Shown piece by piece: positions 30,602-39,574 of a DNA stretch of 39,896 bases. A program made the position numbers and the translations under genes. The DNA is from a virus. Location: IMG/VR virus record IMGVR_UViG_3300027749_000226, positions 1 to 39,896 of that record. One strand, given 5' to 3'. The notes under the pieces were generated by a model. It searched no databases, had not been told where the DNA came from, and saw only the letters and a program-made list of their open reading frames with translations. The stretch's first letter is position 1. Every line of letters starts with the position of its first letter.

Positions 30602-31483
30602 TTATCCAAATGGCGTCGGCTGAACTGACGCGGGTATGGCAGGCATGGAAAAGTTGGAGAAGGCACTCGGGTTCGGGTTCGACAGGAGCGAGGGGGTGCC
30701 AAGTAGATTATAACCGCCCGTCGGCGTATTATAGCTGGTCGGCGATGGTGCGCCGCCCGTCGAGGGAAACAATCCCGCAACCTGACCCAAGAGCCCGCCG
30801 CTGTTGGCTTTTTGAGGACCAAAGATCGACGATATGAGAGCCGCGTTGGCTGCGCCCTGTTGCGCTGCGATACCCGCGTTGACCTGACCGGTGCTCTGGG
30901 CAAGGTTAGAATTTATGCCTGCTTTGGCAGCGTTGAAAGAGTTCTGAGCGTTATTCTGGGAGACCATGAGCGATGCCAGCGAACCGGGGTTGAGCCCTGC
31001 CACCGGCAGTTGGTTCTGATTCAGCAGATTGGTCCCCTCAGCCAACCTCGACTGACGAAGCTGCTCGGAGTTGATACCGATCTGGGCGGCGGTGATCGGG
31101 CCAGCGGGCGCACCACTCATCGCGCCTGCGGTGCGGGATGCGCGTGCGACCTGATTGGCGGTATCGGGCGAGAGTCTCCCACCCAGCGCAAGGTCTTGCC
31201 TTACCTGTTGAGCAACCATCTGTCGGCTCGCGGCCACATCGGGGCTAAGTTCGCGCTCCAGCGCCAGCGACTGTGTCGCGTTGCTGATAGCCTGCTGCGT
31301 CGCGGCCTGTTGGAGGCTGGCGATGTTGATCGGCTCATACTTCAGGTTGTTGGCGATATCCTGCTGGGACTTGAGCGCGTCCTGTTGGGCGTTGATGGAC
31401 TTGCGGGAAGCATCCGCCGAGCTTATCGCGCCGTAGGCACTGACGGCAGTAGCGATATAGGGTAATGCAGCAGCTATGGGCAT
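30602..31483 (-). CDS. Internal virion protein, T7 gp14-like
   Basis: 293 residues. It starts with a hydrophobic helix (MPIAAALPYIATAVSAYGAISS) followed by a Gln/Ala-rich helical region (SINAQQDALKSQQDIAN), a long Gln/Asn/Ala segment and a Gly/Pro/Ser-rich C-terminus. T7-like gp14 proteins have such a hydrophobic start and helical body and form the outer-membrane part of the ejection channel. The call rests on this pattern and on position directly before the larger internal proteins. It overlaps the previous gene by 10 nt. Confidence 0.72.
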   Translation of the reverse strand: MPIAAALPYIATAVSAYGAISSADASRKSINAQQDALKSQQDIANNLKYEPINIASLQQAATQQAISNATQSLALERELSPDVAASRQMVAQQVRQDLALGGRLSPDTANQVARASRTAGAMSGAPAGPITAAQIGINSEQLRQSRLAEGTNLLNQNQLPVAGLNPGSLASLMVSQNNAQNSFNAAKAGINSNLAQSTGQVNAGIAAQQGAANAALISSIFGPQKANSGGLLGQVAGLFPSTGGAPSPTSYNTPTGGYNLLGTPSLLSNPNPSAFSNFSMPAIPASVQPTPFG

Positions 31484-31959
31484 GGTAGTAAGGGACTGAA
31501 ATTGATGGCGAATATGACCCGTCGAACCTGTTTACCGTTGACCGTATTGGGCCAGTCCTCACGGCGTTCTTCTTGAAATCCGATTCGGCGAGTTACGAGC
31601 AGCACATGGCGGGCATGCTCCCATGCCCATGTCGTCAGCTTCTGGCATAGACCAAAGTTCTTGGCCCACGCAATCACTGCTCGACCAGCAGCAATGGCAC
31701 CGGAACCCCGAAACCCCGGCAACAAACCGGAATGAAGTTCATAGGTTTGGCACTCACCAACTTGTTTGAGCAGGATGGCAAAACCAGCTTCACACTCGTC
31801 CACGACAATCTTCAGAATAATGCTGTTGGAAGCGTCCAGCACAGAGCAGTCGATTTTTCCCGTCGTGCGGTCGTCACGAATAAACGGCGAGATATCCAGA
31901 TGGTTCACCATCCGGTTCAGGAACATAATATCGTGCGAAGGTTGGACGGAAACATTCAT
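31474..31959 (-). CDS. GNAT-like protein (DUF2824-type)
   Basis: 161 residues. The middle holds LLPGFRGSGAIAAGRAVIAWAKNFG, the Q/RxxGxA acetyl-CoA loop and following helix of the GNAT acetyltransferase fold, then TTWAWEHARHVLLVTRRIGFQEERRED, the second half of the fold. Proteins of this kind (DUF2824, including the P22 gp14 group) occur in podovirus head/tail gene clusters and may have a structural role or modify virion proteins. The ATG at 31959 overlaps the previous stop by one base. The open frame upstream to 32352 runs inside the preceding gene and is rejected. Confidence 0.75.
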   Translation of the reverse strand: MNVSVQPSHDIMFLNRMVNHLDISPFIRDDRTTGKIDCSVLDASNSIILKIVVDECEAGFAILLKQVGECQTYELHSGLLPGFRGSGAIAAGRAVIAWAKNFGLCQKLTTWAWEHARHVLLVTRRIGFQEERREDWPNTVNGKQVRRVIFAINFSPLLPCP

Positions 31960-32657
31960 CACGGATATCCGACAAAAATCTGGGCCACGAGCCCGGTGAC
32001 CGGTGCGGCGAACGCCTCCAAGAACTGCTCGGACACGGTCTGCATGGCGACGACCGCCGTCCGAAGCTCGTTCTGACTCCCGCGCAGGGTCTCCGTATTG
32101 CTCGCCAAATTCTGCGATTGGACTGGATTGTATTCCGACGAAAACGGGAGGTTCGCGATCTGGTTCTGCGGGGGCGTCGTACCGGCAACAATGACCGCCG
32201 AGTACGCTCCAGACGCCGGGAGGTTGCTGACGCCCTGAATCGGGGTCAGGGTCGGCAGTGTGCCGCCCGGGAACAATGAGTTCAGGACGCTCTGCTGGTT
32301 TGCGCTGATGCTGGGAATTGCGGTGATGGCCCGTCCGTCGCAATCGATCCACCCAGTCTGCGGACTGTCCCCACCCATAAACGTGTTTTTGATGTCACCC
32401 CATTGGAACTGGGTCACCGGCGTATAAGCCCCAGTCGAGGTGCTCCAGTATTTGAACACGTTTTGCGACGTGTTGAAAATAAGCACCGTCGTCTGTTGGG
32501 TTGGGTCCACGCTCACCAACTGAAAAAAAGATACGTCCTGATTGATCGACCCCGCAACGTACTGCGTGATGATGGTAAGCAGTTGGTTGATGTCTGCGGC
32601 TTGCACGCCGACAGGCACTGGAACCGGAGTCAGAGTGATTGGAATGGTCGCGCTCAT
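31959..32657 (-). CDS. Tail collar-like virion protein
   Basis: 232 residues. Residues about 95-125 have GWIDCDGRAITAIPSISANQQ followed by a LFPGGTLPTL stretch, similar to the phage tail-collar motif (WLxCDGRxxxxxxYxxL then a TFNLPDL-like segment). The C-terminal part (about 170-232) is helical. It begins right after the nozzle gene stop (no gap) and ends in a TGATG overlap. It may form an adaptor for fibres at the tail, but the collar match is partial. Confidence 0.65.
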   Translation of the reverse strand: MSATIPITLTPVPVPVGVQAADINQLLTIITQYVAGSINQDVSFFQLVSVDPTQQTTVLIFNTSQNVFKYWSTSTGAYTPVTQFQWGDIKNTFMGGDSPQTGWIDCDGRAITAIPSISANQQSVLNSLFPGGTLPTLTPIQGVSNLPASGAYSAVIVAGTTPPQNQIANLPFSSEYNPVQSQNLASNTETLRGSQNELRTAVVAMQTVSEQFLEAFAAPVTGLVAQIFVGYP

Positions 32658-34703
32658 TTAAACGGGGGGCGATTGGTAATTTGACGAATCGTCGTATACT
32701 GGTTGATAGGGGGACAAAGCAAGTTGAACAGGCTGGTCGTACAACGAATATTCAGTAAATCCCCCATCGATATGCTTCGGACATTCGGCGGCGCTTATGA
32801 TGTTGAAGCCCTGTTCATCGACGCCGGTATTGAGGACAGCCTGACCCTCGGTGTTGTCAGCCCGCGAGTCCACCGCAATCCGGTAAGCCACGATGGCCCC
32901 TCGACCGCTCAGTCGAAGCAGCAGGCTAAAGGCGTGGTCGGTGCCATCCTCATACTGCGACTCGACGCCCGCCGACGAACAGACGTCGTTCGTCCCGCGC
33001 AAGTCCTCCGAGATCACCGTGCGCGTCTGCAAGAGGAACGAATAGTGCTTGGTGCTGTTTACGACCGGGTTGAACCCCGGCACCGGCGAGAACACCGAGC
33101 CCGGGGTGGCGGTGATGTACCTGTCCAGCAATTCGTGATACGACCCGCGCATCCCGCGCCAGTAGCCCTTGATGAAAAAGTTGCCTATGACCTGATCGAC
33201 AAGCAGGCGGAAATGGCGGAAATTGGCGTACTCAAAAACGGAGTTCTGCACCCGGTCGAGGCGGGTCTCCACGAGCCAGTCGATCGGGTGGCTGTTATCA
33301 GCGCGGTTGGACTGGAAAGCCTCCCAGATGCGAACCACTCCATCCATGTCGAGCGAGAGTGCGTAGGTGTGCTGGGCAGAGACCTGCGCGTTGCTCCACT
33401 CGACCGGTCGCATTCCCGTCCAGACGCCCTGCCACCCGGTCGTCTCTTGATCGGTGGTCTGACGGTCGAGCACCTGAGTGTGGCGACAGTAGCAACGACC
33501 GTGCGTGACCGGACCGACCGGCACGCTCCACAGGACGTAGCTGCCGTGCTTGCCCGCGCAAGTCAGGTCGCCCGCCGGATTATTGGGGGGACACATCAGG
33601 CGCTTGGAGTACGCCATCTCGCGGTCGATGATCGGAAGGTTCTGCGTCGAGTTCACGGTGTTGACCGAGTCGAACATGACGACCCCATCGATCGAGCGCC
33701 AGTAGAGCAGCCCACGATGCACGATCATGCTCTTACCCGCCACGCACCCGACACCGCTGAAAATCTTGGTCATCCACCCCGGTGTATTGGCCCACCCGGC
33801 TCCGTAGGCCGACGGCAGTCGATTACGAACCCCGCTGAACAAGGTCCATGTCGTGGTGCGCGTGCATACGACCACCGCCGACTGATTGTTGCCGGAAGTG
33901 CCGCGATCGATGGCACCGGTGACGGCCTCGGGGAAGACCATCACCTGAAAGCTGCTGAAGTTAAGTTCCTCAGTAAAGTGCAGGGGGTCGCCCAAGTCCG
34001 AGGCGAAACCGAGTCTGCCATCGAACACGAAGAGCCGGTCACCGCTCCATGCCGACCAAAGCCCAATCCTCGTTTCGTTGTAACCGGTATCGTAGAGAGT
34101 GTTCCCGGTCGCGTCCTGCGTAATCTTCTTCTGCGGGTTCATGTGGACCCCCGATAGTCCATCCCACACCCCCGCCCGGTTCATGCCGTCCTGAATGACC
34201 AACAGGTTCCGGGGAACGATGTTATTCACATACGAACCGTTCACGATGGTGTTGGTCTGCGTGCAGAGCGTCCCAGTGAGCTGGTCAGCATTCTGGTTGA
34301 ACTGGAGACCAGTAATCTGTTGTGGCTCGGCGACTGAACCATTCGGATTTATGGTGCAGGACCAGACCGAGCCGCTCACGGCGAAAATTTTCTGAGGCGC
34401 ACCGTTCGATGGCACAAAATCAACCATCATCTGGGGGTGGATGATTGGTTGTCCCGCCGCGAGCCACCACAGATTGGCGACGCTGCCCACGACCGAGACG
34501 TCAAACACGAGCTGGGTCTTGTAACCGGGGCGGGTTTGAAGGAACGCGCCCTGCGTGACGCCGTTCTCCATCCACCGGATTTGGGTTTGAGGGACTGCCA
34601 GCGGGTGGACGTAGCTGTTCACCCCGGCGGGAAACCCGACAAAGCGTCCGCCGTCGAGTCCGCCCTCGATCATGATCCTGCCGGGTGTGACGGTTTCGGC
34701 CAT
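32658..34703 (-). CDS. Tail nozzle protein (tubular protein B-like)
   Basis: 681 residues, beta-rich. Near the N-terminus it has GGLDGGRFVGF, then IRWMENGVTQGAFLQTRPGYKTQL, the pattern of podovirus nozzle proteins (T7 gp12, P22 gp10 type), whose start lists strands followed by an RPGY. The rest shows repeated Trp-rich strands (WWLAAGQ, VWDGLSG, RIWEAFQS) as in a beta-propeller. With the gene at 34707 it would make the tail tube tip through which the genome passes. No catalytic motif. Start ATG, 3 nt after the upstream stop. Confidence 0.75.
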   Translation of the reverse strand: MAETVTPGRIMIEGGLDGGRFVGFPAGVNSYVHPLAVPQTQIRWMENGVTQGAFLQTRPGYKTQLVFDVSVVGSVANLWWLAAGQPIIHPQMMVDFVPSNGAPQKIFAVSGSVWSCTINPNGSVAEPQQITGLQFNQNADQLTGTLCTQTNTIVNGSYVNNIVPRNLLVIQDGMNRAGVWDGLSGVHMNPQKKITQDATGNTLYDTGYNETRIGLWSAWSGDRLFVFDGRLGFASDLGDPLHFTEELNFSSFQVMVFPEAVTGAIDRGTSGNNQSAVVVCTRTTTWTLFSGVRNRLPSAYGAGWANTPGWMTKIFSGVGCVAGKSMIVHRGLLYWRSIDGVVMFDSVNTVNSTQNLPIIDREMAYSKRLMCPPNNPAGDLTCAGKHGSYVLWSVPVGPVTHGRCYCRHTQVLDRQTTDQETTGWQGVWTGMRPVEWSNAQVSAQHTYALSLDMDGVVRIWEAFQSNRADNSHPIDWLVETRLDRVQNSVFEYANFRHFRLLVDQVIGNFFIKGYWRGMRGSYHELLDRYITATPGSVFSPVPGFNPVVNSTKHYSFLLQTRTVISEDLRGTNDVCSSAGVESQYEDGTDHAFSLLLRLSGRGAIVAYRIAVDSRADNTEGQAVLNTGVDEQGFNIISAAECPKHIDGGFTEYSLYDQPVQLALSPYQPVYDDSSNYQSPPV

Positions 34704-34706
34704 AAC

Positions 34707-35690
34707 TTAGCGGTAGTCGATGGTGCCGATGCCGAAGGACGGATCAACCTGCAAGGGCGACCATGTCGCGGCGTCCTTGATGGTTTGAATGTCGTTCAAG
34801 AGCTGAAGAGCCTTCATTTCGTACTTTTCCGCGACGTCGATATTGTTGGTCTCACGCAATCGGATAGCTTTGAGCAAATCCAACGTAGCCTGATACGAAT
34901 CCAGCGGTACAAGGTCGTAGTCATTGACGAGGTCGAGAGTTTTGCGGCGATACTTGATCCGAACCCATTCGCAGGAGCAGGAGACTTTCATCCGCTTGTA
35001 AATCGGATTAGTCTCGTGGGGTGCATAGTAGCCGAGCGTCACCGCTTGACTGAGCTGCTCGGGGCGAAAGCCGATCAGCTTGATGTACCCACGAGTCACG
35101 GGCTTGGTGACCTGAGTGATCTTCTTGAAAAAGGTGACCTTGGGGTCAGTCGAGGCGAACCCGGTCAGGATCGGAATGATCACCCCCGGTGACGATGGTC
35201 CGCTCACCGGAATGGTCAGGGCCATCTTCTGGTTGTAATTAGCATCCATCGTCTCGCCCTGCACGATCAGTTCCAGCGAGCCGTTGCCGTCGATCGGGTC
35301 TTCGCAGATGGCCGCAAGCAGGCTCCAATCCTTCAGGTCTTGGAAGGTCGGGCTCCACATCTTGTCGTCCCAGTAGACGCCGCAAGCACCGCCGCAACCG
35401 GAGTTGGAGCCAAGCCCGTTGATGTGGAATTCATACCAACTGGAACGACCCAACGACGGACGCCCACCGACATTGGCCGCAAGCACCGTCTCCACGAAAT
35501 CAGGCAGCGTGATGCATCCGCTGCTGTTGGAGCAGATATCGAGAGTGCCGACGTAAGGATCCCAGTTGGCCCGATAGGCCGCGATCTCAATCGCCCGCTG
35601 AAGGTAGTCGATAATCTTGGCGCGGTCAGAAATGCCCAAAATATCGTTGGACTTTGATGCGTTGATGACTCTGCCAAGTGTTACCTGCAT
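34707..35690 (-). CDS. Tail tube / head-tail connector protein
   Basis: 327 residues. The N-terminus (RAKIIDYLQRAIEIAAYRANWDPYVGTLDI) and C-terminus (LDSYQATLDLLKAIRLRETNNIDVAEKYEMKALQLLNDIQ) are helical and flank a beta-rich, Gly/Cys-containing middle. This is the layout of podovirus tail tubular A/gatekeeper proteins (T7 gp11-like), and the nozzle gene lies directly after it with a 3-nt gap. A basic segment (RIKYRRKTLDL) precedes the final helices. No enzyme motif. The call is based on position and helix-sheet-helix order. Confidence 0.7.
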   Translation of the reverse strand: MQVTLGRVINASKSNDILGISDRAKIIDYLQRAIEIAAYRANWDPYVGTLDICSNSSGCITLPDFVETVLAANVGGRPSLGRSSWYEFHINGLGSNSGCGGACGVYWDDKMWSPTFQDLKDWSLLAAICEDPIDGNGSLELIVQGETMDANYNQKMALTIPVSGPSSPGVIIPILTGFASTDPKVTFFKKITQVTKPVTRGYIKLIGFRPEQLSQAVTLGYYAPHETNPIYKRMKVSCSCEWVRIKYRRKTLDLVNDYDLVPLDSYQATLDLLKAIRLRETNNIDVAEKYEMKALQLLNDIQTIKDAATWSPLQVDPSFGIGTIDYR

Positions 35691-35693
35691 GGA

Positions 35694-36137
35694 TTATTTC
35701 TCCGTTTCGGCTTCGTCGTTTTCGTCGCCCTCATCCGCTTCCTCCGAGTCGGTCTCAGAGGCTTCTTCCTGATCCGAACCGCTGCCGGTGTCGATCCCCA
35801 TCCCCTTGGCCAAGGACTTCATGGCGTCGGCCATATCACCGCTGTCTTCCTGAGAGCTTTTGTCCGGCAAATTGATCTCGTGGATTTCGAGGTCCGCCGA
35901 GCAGTTGCTCTCGCCGTCTCGCTCGCCCATGGTGATGCTGCGACGTTTAAAATGGATGAGAGCGTAGCCCTCTCGGGGGAGACTCTCCAAGTTTTTCGCG
36001 CCTGAAATATAAAGGCTCGGGTAAACCGGTTTTACTTTGCCGGTGCGTTCGCGGACCTTCCCGAGGACAGCAGGAAAGTCGCTCTCGTCCATGGGGTGGA
36101 TTGCAAGGTCGATGGAGACAGGGAATTCGTCGTGCAT
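35694..36137 (-). CDS. Small virion-cluster protein with acidic tail
   Basis: 147 residues. Residues 1-95 are a compact domain (FPVSIDLAIHPMDESDFPAVL, then YALIHFKRRSITMGERDG). The last 35 residues are extremely acidic (Glu/Asp/Ser), a tail often seen in scaffolding or chaperone-like phage proteins. The ATG at 36137 follows the previous stop by 5 nt; the longer frame (from 36278) is inside the collagen-like gene. Its exact role is unknown. Confidence 0.7.
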   Translation of the reverse strand: MHDEFPVSIDLAIHPMDESDFPAVLGKVRERTGKVKPVYPSLYISGAKNLESLPREGYALIHFKRRSITMGERDGESNCSADLEIHEINLPDKSSQEDSGDMADAMKSLAKGMGIDTGSGSDQEEASETDSEEADEGDENDEAETEK

Positions 36138-36142
36138 GATGT

Positions 36143-36826
36143 TTAGGAGATAAATCCCGGCCCAGCGATGACGTTGGACGGGACGGGGAAGGCGGTGAGT
36201 TGGGCTCCGAGCAGGTAGAATTGATCGGAAGCGGCCAAACGGATGTTCTGCCCGTTCGTGACGGTGGTGACGAACCAAAAATCAAATCCTTCGGCAACGC
36301 CATACTGGTATCCTGATTCTCCAGTCTTGGTGCGACCCCACTTGAAGGTCTGTCGAACCGTGCTGCCGTCGTTGAGGGTGACCGAGCCGTCGAGTCCATT
36401 CGGACCGACCGCACCTGCATTCCACCCGATCTGCATCTTCAGGCTGAAAAGGTAATCGCCGCTGGTAAAATTGACGGTGCCAAAATCGAGCACTCGGCTA
36501 CCTTGCAACACTTGCAGGTCGTCGCTTGCTACGTCGGGGTTCCAGACTGCGCCGATGAAGAACGCCACGGGTGTGCCGTTCGATCCCGCCGCGCCGGTTA
36601 CGCCCTGACTGCCTTGCGACCCAATCGGTCCGGGGATGCCCTGCGAGCCGGTCGCGCCGGTAGGGCCGGTCACGCCAAAGCCCGCCGGACCTGAAGGGCC
36701 GGTCGCGCCAGTCGGACCCACAGGGCCAGCGACGATGGTGACGATCGGCACCGGGGGGGTGCAAAGGCTGGCGGATTGGTTGCATCCGCCGCCCTCACCG
36801 CAATTATTTCCGCATCCGCAGCTCAT
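36143..36826 (-). CDS. Collagen-like virion protein with Cys-rich N-terminus
   Basis: 227 residues. The N-terminus ([15 protein letters not shown]) has five cysteines in 15 residues. Residues about 35-85 are collagen-like Gly-X-Y triplets ([29 protein letters not shown]). The rest (90-227) is a beta-rich domain, which could be the trimeric tip domain. The architecture suits a fibre or spike: trimer stalk plus head. The cysteines could bind metal or cross-link. It lies just after the large spike in the same operon. A possible 15-residue ORF overlaps its start. Confidence 0.8.
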   Translation of the reverse strand: MSCGCGNNCGEGGGCNQSASLCTPPVPIVTIVAGPVGPTGATGPSGPAGFGVTGPTGATGSQGIPGPIGSQGSQGVTGAAGSNGTPVAFFIGAVWNPDVASDDLQVLQGSRVLDFGTVNFTSGDYLFSLKMQIGWNAGAVGPNGLDGSVTLNDGSTVRQTFKWGRTKTGESGYQYGVAEGFDFWFVTTVTNGQNIRLAASDQFYLLGAQLTAFPVPSNVIAGPGFIS

Positions 36827-36870
36827 GGTAAGAAAGTGTTTAGGTTGAACCAGCGTTTAACAAAAGACAT
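36823..36870 (-). CDS. Possible 15-residue leader peptide
   Basis: ATG at 36870 opens a 15-residue frame ([15 protein letters not shown]) whose TGA overlaps the start of the collagen-like gene as ATGA. Too short to judge by composition. The overlap with the downstream start is the only support for translation and coupling. Confidence 0.3.
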   Translation of the reverse strand: MSFVKRWFNLNTFLP

Positions 36871-36895
36871 GATTTCGCGTGTATTCAGAAGTTTG

Positions 36896-39004
36896 TTACC
36901 AGATGGTTGATATGATCGCGTTCGACGTGCCGCCATCCGTCACACTGGATGCCCCCGTGTTGTTGATTTGATTGTTATTCGCGCCGGAATCCAAAACAAT
37001 GCTCCCCCCACCGTAAAAACTGTCGCACACAATCGAGTTTATCACTCCGGTGAAGAAATGAAGAAAGCGCACGATTCCAAACGCGATGCAATTTGCGACG
37101 AGAATTCTCTCGCATGGCCCTTTCACCAAGAGGACAACGCAGTTGGCCGTAGTGAACTGTTGAAACTGACACCCCTTGATTATGACCTCGCCGCCGGTCG
37201 ATGGGGTGTTACCGGTGAAGTCCAAATATATTCCCACGTTAGTGTAAGAGTCGTTCGTGTCGTTCCCTTGGTCGATCTCAACGTCCGAGAAGTTCAAAAC
37301 CCCGGTGAACCCCCCCGGATAGAGATGGATACCCTCGCCAACGGCCACCAAATGAACGCCGTTGACCAAAATCCCTTGGGCGTCTGGTCCTTTAATCGAG
37401 ATTCCTCGTTGGAAAAAAGACGCATTGACGTTGGCTATGTTGACGTTGGTTCCCCCGTCCAGCGTTATGAAAGCTCCAGATCCCGCTCCGCTGATTGGGA
37501 CTTTACCGCTTGGAGCCGCGCCAAATCCTGAGACATCGTAAATGTGAGCCTTCCACGGGTTTTTATAGTAGATCCCATCCGTCCAACCTCCTCCACCGGT
37601 CCCCCCGAAAGCTTCCGTGTTGATCTCAACCCGCGTGACGATAGACCCGTTAACATCCTCGTTGCTCGCCGATCCGTCGTAGTTGATGTAAATGGCTTTT
37701 CCGGCTATGTTGGTTCCTGTCATCAACCCGAGATCGCAGATTTCAACTCGGCAGCGTGGCGAGCTACTGGTCGTCGTTAAATTGACCGTTATCCCGTTTT
37801 GTCCAGTTCCCGTTTGAAGGATCTGTGAGGAGAACCGCCCGTTGCCCTTGATTGTGCAAACAAAGTCCGCGTTGAGCGCCACGACGATGGCAGAGTCCAC
37901 CTTGTAAGTGCCATCGGGAAAGTAGAGCGTACCTCGGGTGTTGCCGGATGAGTACGCTTGTAACGCAGTGATGGCGGCGTTAATGGATGTGATATCGTTC
38001 GTCGTGCCGTTGCCGATAGCGCCGTAATCCTTGACGTTAAAAAGATCCCGATAAAACACATCCTCCGTCGTGGCTCCGGTGGTCCCGTCAGGATACCGAC
38101 GACGAGCCGGACCCAGCGTTGTTTTTGCCGTGAAGGTGGTGCCGGTCGCACCCGTGACGCCAGCGGGGCCAGTTGCACCCGTCGCGCCCTTGACGCCCGA
38201 GACGCCCGAGACGCCCGAGACGCCAGCGGGGCCGGTTGCACCCGTGACGCCCGTGACGCCAGTAACGCCCGTAGCGCCCGTCACTCCAGCCCCCGAGACT
38301 CCAGCGGGGCCGGTTGCACCCGTGACGCCAGCGGGGCCAGTTGCACCCGTCGCGCCCTTGACGCCCGAGACGCCCGAGACTCCAGCGGGGCCAGTCGCGC
38401 CCGTAACGCCCGTAACGCCCGTGACGCCTGCCCCCGTGACGCCAGCGGGGCCAGTCGCACCCGAGACACCTGTGACGCCCGTAACGCCGGTCACTCCAGC
38501 CCCCGTGACGCCAGCGGGGCCAGTCGCGCCTGAAACGCCCGTAGCGCCCGTCACTCCAGCCCCCGTGACACCTGCGGGGCCAGTCGCGCCCGAGACGCCC
38601 GTGACGCCCGTGACACCTGCCCCCGTGACGCCAGCGGGGCCAGTCGCGCCCGTTGCGCCCTTGACGCCCGTCGCGCCCGTGACGCCTGCCCCCGTAACGC
38701 CCGTAACGCCCGTGACACCCGTAACGCCTGTGACGCCCGTAACGCCCGTAACGCCCGCCCCAGTCGCGCCCGTCGCGCCCGTCGCGCCCTTGATGCCAGT
38801 GGGACCAGTCGCGCCGCCCGGAGTGCCTTGCGAGCCCGTGGCTCCCGTCACACCCGGAGCCCCGGGGTTGCCGTTGTTGCCGTTGCTGCCGGGAGCACCT
38901 TGAGGGCCGGTCGCGCCGGTGGCACCACCCCCCGTGGAGGAGCCTGTCGCACCGCTTACGGTTGCGATCGTGGGAATGGTAAATTGGGTCGGGGAGGAGG
39001 GCAA
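36896..39004 (-). CDS. Collagen-like tail spike with beta-helix domain
   Basis: 702 residues. Residues 18-289 are Gly-X-Y triplets, dominated by GVTG, GATG, GPAG and GVSG units, likely a trimeric stalk. From about 320 the chain turns into a right-handed beta-helix of the pectate-lyase-3 kind: [37 protein letters not shown] and repeated short strands to the end. Beta-helix spikes bind and often cut host surface polysaccharide. The start is a TTG at 39004: no ATG or GTG lies in frame between this and an upstream in-frame stop. It sits 30 nt after the sulfotransferase-like gene. Probable receptor-binding protein. Confidence 0.88.
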   Translation of the reverse strand: MPSSPTQFTIPTIATVSGATGSSTGGGATGATGPQGAPGSNGNNGNPGAPGVTGATGSQGTPGGATGPTGIKGATGATGATGAGVTGVTGVTGVTGVTGVTGVTGAGVTGATGVKGATGATGPAGVTGAGVTGVTGVSGATGPAGVTGAGVTGATGVSGATGPAGVTGAGVTGVTGVTGVSGATGPAGVTGAGVTGVTGVTGATGPAGVSGVSGVKGATGATGPAGVTGATGPAGVSGAGVTGATGVTGVTGVTGATGPAGVSGVSGVSGVKGATGATGPAGVTGATGTTFTAKTTLGPARRRYPDGTTGATTEDVFYRDLFNVKDYGAIGNGTTNDITSINAAITALQAYSSGNTRGTLYFPDGTYKVDSAIVVALNADFVCTIKGNGRFSSQILQTGTGQNGITVNLTTTSSSPRCRVEICDLGLMTGTNIAGKAIYINYDGSASNEDVNGSIVTRVEINTEAFGGTGGGGWTDGIYYKNPWKAHIYDVSGFGAAPSGKVPISGAGSGAFITLDGGTNVNIANVNASFFQRGISIKGPDAQGILVNGVHLVAVGEGIHLYPGGFTGVLNFSDVEIDQGNDTNDSYTNVGIYLDFTGNTPSTGGEVIIKGCQFQQFTTANCVVLLVKGPCERILVANCIAFGIVRFLHFFTGVINSIVCDSFYGGGSIVLDSGANNNQINNTGASSVTDGGTSNAIISTIW
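38138..38953 (-). repeat. Collagen-like triplet repeat DNA
   Basis: About 815 bp of GC-rich 9-bp multiples coding Gly-X-Y triplets, with unit GTGACGCCC-like on the plus strand and many near-identical longer blocks. The opposite strand is also open for 277 codons because of the repeat composition. Confidence 0.85.
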
Positions 39005-39034
39005 GACTTGGTATCCTATTCGTTAATACTGTGA

Positions 39035-39574
39035 TTACGCTTTGTTGCGGTACAGCTCTGGCTTGATGACGGCACGCATCGCGGAAAGATTTGCTGGGTC
39101 CAACGAGAGGAAGTCTACGATGACAGGGAGCCACAGGTCGGGAGCTTGGACGATCTCCGAGTAAGGAATCTCCAGCACAGGAAACGCAGGGAACGCAGTG
39201 CGAATAGCTGCAAGTTTTTCTGCCATCCTAATCGTTTCGTTTTCCAAATCTTGATCGATTGGAAGACTCCGAAACAAATTGGACGACTTGGCGATTTCCA
39301 ATGGGTCGCGGACCATGATTACAACACGACAATCAAGGTCTGGTGAAAGCATCTGAGCACGACGTAAAAAGAATTTTACCGCTTTTCCTTCGACGATTTG
39401 GGGCCAATCGGGATGCGTGTTGTACTCGCGTCCCGCTGCCCACTCGAAGAACCCATCGGGGTTGTGATCGGAGGTCACGGTCGTGTCGTATAGGAGCGGG
39501 ATGCCCCCAGCTTGCAAAATCTGCATCATCATCGACGTGCCAGACCTTTTTACTCCTGATACGATGGTGATCAT
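39035..39574 (-). CDS. Sulfotransferase-like P-loop protein
   Basis: 179 residues. It begins with ITIVSGVKRSGTSMMMQIL, the P-loop of sulfotransferases (KxSGTS) that binds the phosphosulfate of PAPS. RVVIMVRDPLEIAKSS near 83-98 matches the second PAPS-binding site (R followed by S about 8 residues later). Family members with this short form are known in aquatic bacteria and phages. The gene starts within the stop of the Gly-rich virion gene (TAATG) and precedes the spike gene, so it may act on a surface glycan or virion component. The substrate is not visible from sequence, and the fold is shared with some other P-loop kinases. Confidence 0.75.
   Translation of the reverse strand: MITIVSGVKRSGTSMMMQILQAGGIPLLYDTTVTSDHNPDGFFEWAAGREYNTHPDWPQIVEGKAVKFFLRRAQMLSPDLDCRVVIMVRDPLEIAKSSNLFRSLPIDQDLENETIRMAEKLAAIRTAFPAFPVLEIPYSEIVQAPDLWLPVIVDFLSLDPANLSAMRAVIKPELYRNKA

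Noticed and set aside
32703-34157. 484-codon plus-strand frame opposite the nozzle gene
   Set aside because: The Arg/His/Val-rich translation is a typical antisense shadow of a GC-rich gene; the minus frame has recognisable structure and near-zero spacing to its neighbours.
38070-38903. 277-codon plus-strand frame of Pro-Val-Ala-Thr repeats
   Set aside because: It is the complement of the collagen triplets and contains no independent domain; the minus-strand gene explains the whole region.
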